Shown: positions 7,430 through 10,028 of the stretch, piece by piece
Position numbering within the stretch: position 1 is the first letter of the stretch
Layout of the letters: every line of letters begins with the position of its first letter
NCBI GenBank assembly: GCA_900758315.1
Contig: CAAERF010000532.1
Location: forward strand, 1 to 10,028
DNA: 10,028 nucleotides
Origin: an uncultured Oscillospiraceae bacterium
Lineage (GTDB): Bacteria; Bacillota; Clostridia; Oscillospirales; Oscillospiraceae
Direction of reading: 5' to 3'
Made by a program: the position numbers and the translations under genes
The notes under the pieces: generated by a model
What the model was told of the DNA's origin: nothing
Databases searched by the model: none
What the model saw: the letters and a program-made list of their open reading frames with translations, nothing else

Positions 7430-7674
7430 GATTGCTCCAGCAGAATGGAAATGACAACCTGACACAAATCCCCTGCGGTCCGCACATTGCGCACTTTGGA
7501 AACCGGAATACGGATGCCAAAGGCGTTTTCCAAATCCCCCAGAAGGATCACAACCTCGATGGAGGAAAGTCCCATGTCCTTCAGCAGATGGGTTTTCTCG
7601 GTTACCTGAATCTCCGTCTCCGTAGACGTCACAATAACCTCAATAATCGCCTTTTTCACCTCTGAAACCGTCAT
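7423..7674 (-). CDS. Acyl carrier protein
   Basis: This 83-residue protein has acyl-carrier length and the family pattern GLSSIEVVILLGDLENAFGIRIP. Ser38, the second Ser of LSSIE, is at the position that receives 4'-phosphopantetheine; the usual Asp before it is Ser here. The LExxFGIxIP segment is the carrier-protein recognition helix and loop. The role is to hold an activated acyl group as a thioester. Its ATG overlaps the upstream ligase stop (ATGA), and its ribosome site AGGAGG (7689-7684) lies inside the ligase gene, which indicates translational coupling. Position directly after an ANL ligase and a membrane acyltransferase argues for a dedicated carrier, comparable in role to DltC, rather than the fatty-acid-synthesis AcpP. 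A DltC-like or peptidyl carrier assignment cannot be excluded. Confidence 0.9.
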   Translation of the reverse strand: MTVSEVKKAIIEVIVTSTETEIQVTEKTHLLKDMGLSSIEVVILLGDLENAFGIRIPVSKVRNVRTAGDLCQVVISILLEQSK

Positions 7675-9158
7675 TGGGGCTTCCCTCCTGTCATAACACT
7701 GCGTCGGATCATCTTTCCCATTGCCGTTTTTGCAAAGGGCTGCTCGGTAAAATGCAGCGTCTGCACCTGTTTGTAAACCGGAACACGGTCATTGTACTGC
7801 TGAACGGCCTGCTCAATTCTTCGCTTTATTTCCTTGCGTTCCCGCTCGGTACAGCCGGAGGGGTAGTTCGGAAACACCGTCGCCGCGATCAGATTCTGCT
7901 CCACACCCACCAGCACTTCCCTTACGTCTGGGCAGGCACGCAGTCTGGTTTCAATTTCCTCCGGACTGACATTCTCGCCATTGGACAGGATGATCAACAG
8001 TTTTTTGCGTCCGGTCAGATAGAAGTACCCATCCTGGTCCTGATAGCACAGATCTCCTGTGGCGTACCACCCATCTACAAGCACTTCTTTGGTGGCCTCT
8101 TCGTCCTTATAATAGCCCATCATCACCGAATCGCTCCGCAAAAACAGTTCCCCGTCTACAATCTTGGCTTCCAATCCGCCCCAGGGCTTTCCAATCGTAT
8201 TGGGCCGCTCGGGTGTCATTTCCCAGGAAAAACCCAGTCCACCCGCCTCAGAGGCACCATAGCTCTGCAAAACTTTGACATTTTTCTCCATCAGGATCCG
8301 GCCGATCTCCGGCTGGAATTTTGCCCCGCCGCAGGCAAGCACTCGCAGGTTCCAGCCCAGTGTACACCCATTCGGCCCAGCTTTCTTTAATTTTCGCGCG
8401 ATACTCTGTAGCATGGAGGGCACCGTCAGCACATAATCGGGCTTCATTCCCTCCAAATACCGGTAGAGATATTTCAAATCGTCTGCAAAGCAGAGAATTT
8501 TTCCGAGGCACAGGGCATTCAGTGCCGGGTTAAACCCCGCCAGGTGGTGAAACGGGAGCACGGCCAGCAGTGCTTGGACTCCCTCTACGATCATCTGGCA
8601 GCAAACACCCGTGATCATCGCCCGCTGAGACAGCATCACCGCCTTCTGCCGGGCCGTAGTCCCTGAGGTAAAGAAAATGCAGCAGAGCTCCTCCGGTCCG
8701 CTCCCCACGCTCTCTTCGGTCCCTGGCTCCCACTCATCTGCCGTCTCGGTCATGGGGATGCGCTGAAGCGCCTCTGGCAGCTCTGCATCCCAGACCGCTT
8801 GCTCCGCTTCCCCATCATACAGAATGGCGTCCAGATCAACTTGCTCCGCCGAATCAGCAATTTCCTCTGGGCTCAGTTCGCGGTTCAGCGGGACGGCAAC
8901 CGCGCCGGCCTGAAAAATGGCGCAAAAGGTGACCATCCACTCATAATGATTGCCGCCGATCAGCCCCACATGCTTTCCCGTCAGTCTGCGCTTTCGCAAA
9001 GCCCTGCTGTGTGCCCGAATGTCCGCAAAAAAATGAGTGCCGGTGATCTCTACCACCTCTGTCCCGACCATGTACTTGATGATGACCTCATGGCCAGACT
9101 GTTTCTCCAGTTCTTTCAGGACTTCGTACATATTCCTGACTTTTTTTCCATCCACCAT
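7671..9158 (-). CDS. ANL-superfamily acyl ligase, probably acyl-[carrier protein] ligase
   Basis: This 495-residue protein should activate a carboxylic acid with ATP and, by context, load it on the adjacent carrier protein. Numbering from the ATG at 9158, A3 is TSGTTARQKAV (164-174), A5 SYGASEAGG (299-307), A7 YATGDL with Asp369, A8 TGRKKLLIILSNGENVSPEEIE (from about 382), and A10 KTAMGK with catalytic Lys482. The A7, A8 and A10 motifs look fully competent. The A3 loop is off consensus: TG-x-PKG-V has become TA-R-QKA-V, keeping only the lysine. NGENVSPEEIE resembles long-chain fatty acyl ligases, which hints at but does not prove an aliphatic substrate. I chose the ATG because AGGGAAA lies 6 nt upstream; a TTG at 9185 would overlap the acyltransferase gene. 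It lies 16 nt after the acyltransferase stop and overlaps the carrier-protein start by 4 nt. Confidence 0.92.
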   Translation of the reverse strand: MVDGKKVRNMYEVLKELEKQSGHEVIIKYMVGTEVVEITGTHFFADIRAHSRALRKRRLTGKHVGLIGGNHYEWMVTFCAIFQAGAVAVPLNRELSPEEIADSAEQVDLDAILYDGEAEQAVWDAELPEALQRIPMTETADEWEPGTEESVGSGPEELCCIFFTSGTTARQKAVMLSQRAMITGVCCQMIVEGVQALLAVLPFHHLAGFNPALNALCLGKILCFADDLKYLYRYLEGMKPDYVLTVPSMLQSIARKLKKAGPNGCTLGWNLRVLACGGAKFQPEIGRILMEKNVKVLQSYGASEAGGLGFSWEMTPERPNTIGKPWGGLEAKIVDGELFLRSDSVMMGYYKDEEATKEVLVDGWYATGDLCYQDQDGYFYLTGRKKLLIILSNGENVSPEEIETRLRACPDVREVLVGVEQNLIAATVFPNYPSGCTERERKEIKRRIEQAVQQYNDRVPVYKQVQTLHFTEQPFAKTAMGKMIRRSVMTGGKPQ

Positions 9159-9174
9159 GCTTTTCCCTGTCTTC

Positions 9175-10028
9175 CTACCAATCAATTACGATTTTCGCTT
9201 TTCTTTTCCGCTTTCGCATCCAAATCTGCCGCACTCTGGAACACGCCAGACAAATCAGCCAAATCACCACACACCGGCCGACAAAGCACAGAAGGACACA
9301 GAGCACCGGAGCGTCCGGGAAAACCTCACTCAGACGATACCAGGGGACAATATTTTTTTCATATGCGTGAATACACACAATCCAAATCGATTGAAATCCC
9401 ACTGTTTCTATCTGGCTGAACAGCCATCCGCCCGGCTGTCGCTCCATGACTCTCGCATACAGGCGCAGCAGCAGAAAGCCAATGCAGAAAGAACCTGCCA
9501 CATCGAGCAGTCCCCTTCGCCAGAGACAGGCGACAATATTCACCTCTCCACAGGCGGCGGAGAGCAACACAATCAGGAACAGCAGTCCCCAACACCAAAC
9601 CGGCAATTTTCGCTCCAGCAATTGGTGCTTTCGGATCTCAGCGCCGGCGGCAAGATAGCCCACCACCAGCAACGCCATTGGAATACAGAAAATCCAGATT
9701 TTAGAGAGGATTGTCAGCAGCCAGCCTGCCAGCGTACAGCCCGCAATCAACGTCCATTGCAGCCATCTTTGAGACAGCTGAACAATCCCATTATAGATCA
9801 CCCAGCCGCCAAACAGGGCCAGAAGGAACCAGCAAATGCTGATGGACTCAATGGGAATCCCGCCCCATGTAGCGCCGCCCTCTGCGTTCAGCCCCAGAAG
9901 GTAAGTGAGCAGCAACTCTCCACCATGCTTCCAGAAGGAGCGGTGTTTCACCAGCGCCAGTAAAAACTTGGTCACCAGGATGGCCGCCGCCACCAGCCAA
10001 TAGGGCCGCAGCAGGAGCTTTGTCTGGA
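9175..10028 (-). CDS. Membrane acyltransferase, acyltransferase-3 (OatA-like) family, C-terminal part (partial)
   Basis: The frame is open to the right edge, so the N-terminus is missing. About 284 residues are visible, with roughly eight hydrophobic segments, for example YWLVAAAILVTKFLLALV, WFLLALFGGWVIY, WIFCIPMALLVVGYLAAGAE and the last one, APVLCVLLCFVGRCVVIW, before a basic tail RKRKRKAK. The order WFLLALF, then PMALLVVGYLAAGAE, then FQSIWIVCIHAYEKNI resembles the acyltransferase-3 family, which acylates sugars or cell-envelope glycans at the membrane. The family's conserved N-terminal His and Arg lie outside the window, so activity cannot be judged. It is the first visible gene of a minus-strand operon, 16 nt ahead of the ANL ligase. 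A GTG at 9993 is internal, not a likely start. The acceptor is unknown. Confidence 0.75.
   Translation of the reverse strand, partial: QTKLLLRPYWLVAAAILVTKFLLALVKHRSFWKHGGELLLTYLLGLNAEGGATWGGIPIESISICWFLLALFGGWVIYNGIVQLSQRWLQWTLIAGCTLAGWLLTILSKIWIFCIPMALLVVGYLAAGAEIRKHQLLERKLPVWCWGLLFLIVLLSAACGEVNIVACLWRRGLLDVAGSFCIGFLLLRLYARVMERQPGGWLFSQIETVGFQSIWIVCIHAYEKNIVPWYRLSEVFPDAPVLCVLLCFVGRCVVIWLICLACSRVRQIWMRKRKRKAKIVIDW

Noticed and set aside
6500..7465. 321-residue minus-strand frame and other frames overlapping the plus-strand ANL gene
   Set aside because: They are shadows of a gene with recognisable ANL motifs. They cross its terminator and have no ribosome site or family resemblance.
9037..9963. 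308-residue plus-strand frame opposite the acyltransferase
   Set aside because: Its Gln/Pro/Ser/Asn-rich translation without domains is antisense to a hydrophobic multi-spanning protein that fits a known family.
1..10028. tRNA, rRNA, CRISPR array, transposase, attachment site or phage genes
   Set aside because: I looked for cloverleaf-like arms, regularly spaced repeats, transposase motifs and phage proteins and saw none. The only repeats are within the protease and the terminators.

Overview
The window looks like chromosomal DNA of a Gram-positive, gut-type Clostridia, most plausibly Oscillospiraceae/Ruminococcaceae. The signs are a greA-lysS pair, canonical AGGAGG-type ribosome sites and SigA-type promoters, U-tailed intrinsic terminators, GC-leaning codon use, and a secreted protease whose non-catalytic half is built from BspA-like leucine-rich, MBG-like, Ig-like and fibronectin modules typical of gut clostridial surface proteins. 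The taxonomic placement is inference.

Layout. Positions 1-162 (minus) hold the start of a YgjP/DUF45-type metallopeptidase gene, cut by the window edge, with its own promoter. A divergent SigA-type promoter at 259-287 (plus) drives greA (408-884) and lysS (913-2412), which end at a strong intrinsic terminator (2447-2493). Positions 2513-5392 (minus) encode a 959-residue secreted subtilisin-like protease with a long modular C-terminal half. A 207-bp AT-rich divergent intergenic region (5393-5599) separates it from a plus-strand ANL-superfamily (AMP-binding) gene at 5600-7357, whose adenylation core is recognisable but whose C-terminal A8 and A10 motifs are degenerate. That gene ends at an intrinsic terminator abutting a convergent minus-strand operon that enters from the right edge. 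The operon reads, in order of transcription: a membrane acyltransferase of the acyltransferase-3 type (partial, 9175-10028), an ANL acyl ligase (7671-9158), and an acyl carrier protein (7423-7674) whose start codon overlaps the ligase stop codon (ATGA).

Functional reading. The left third is housekeeping (transcript cleavage and lysyl-tRNA synthesis). The right third looks like a compact acyl-transfer system: the ligase would activate an acid as the acyl-adenylate and load it on the phosphopantetheine arm of the carrier protein, and the membrane acyltransferase would move an acyl group onto a surface or exported acceptor. This is organised like D-alanylation (dlt) loci but with an acyltransferase-3 protein in place of DltB/DltD. 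The substrate and acceptor are unknown. The neighbouring, separately transcribed ANL protein without the usual A10 lysine is the other unusual component and may or may not belong to the same pathway. No tRNA, rRNA, CRISPR array, insertion sequence or prophage signal was seen, and no gene-free stretch exceeds 300 bases.
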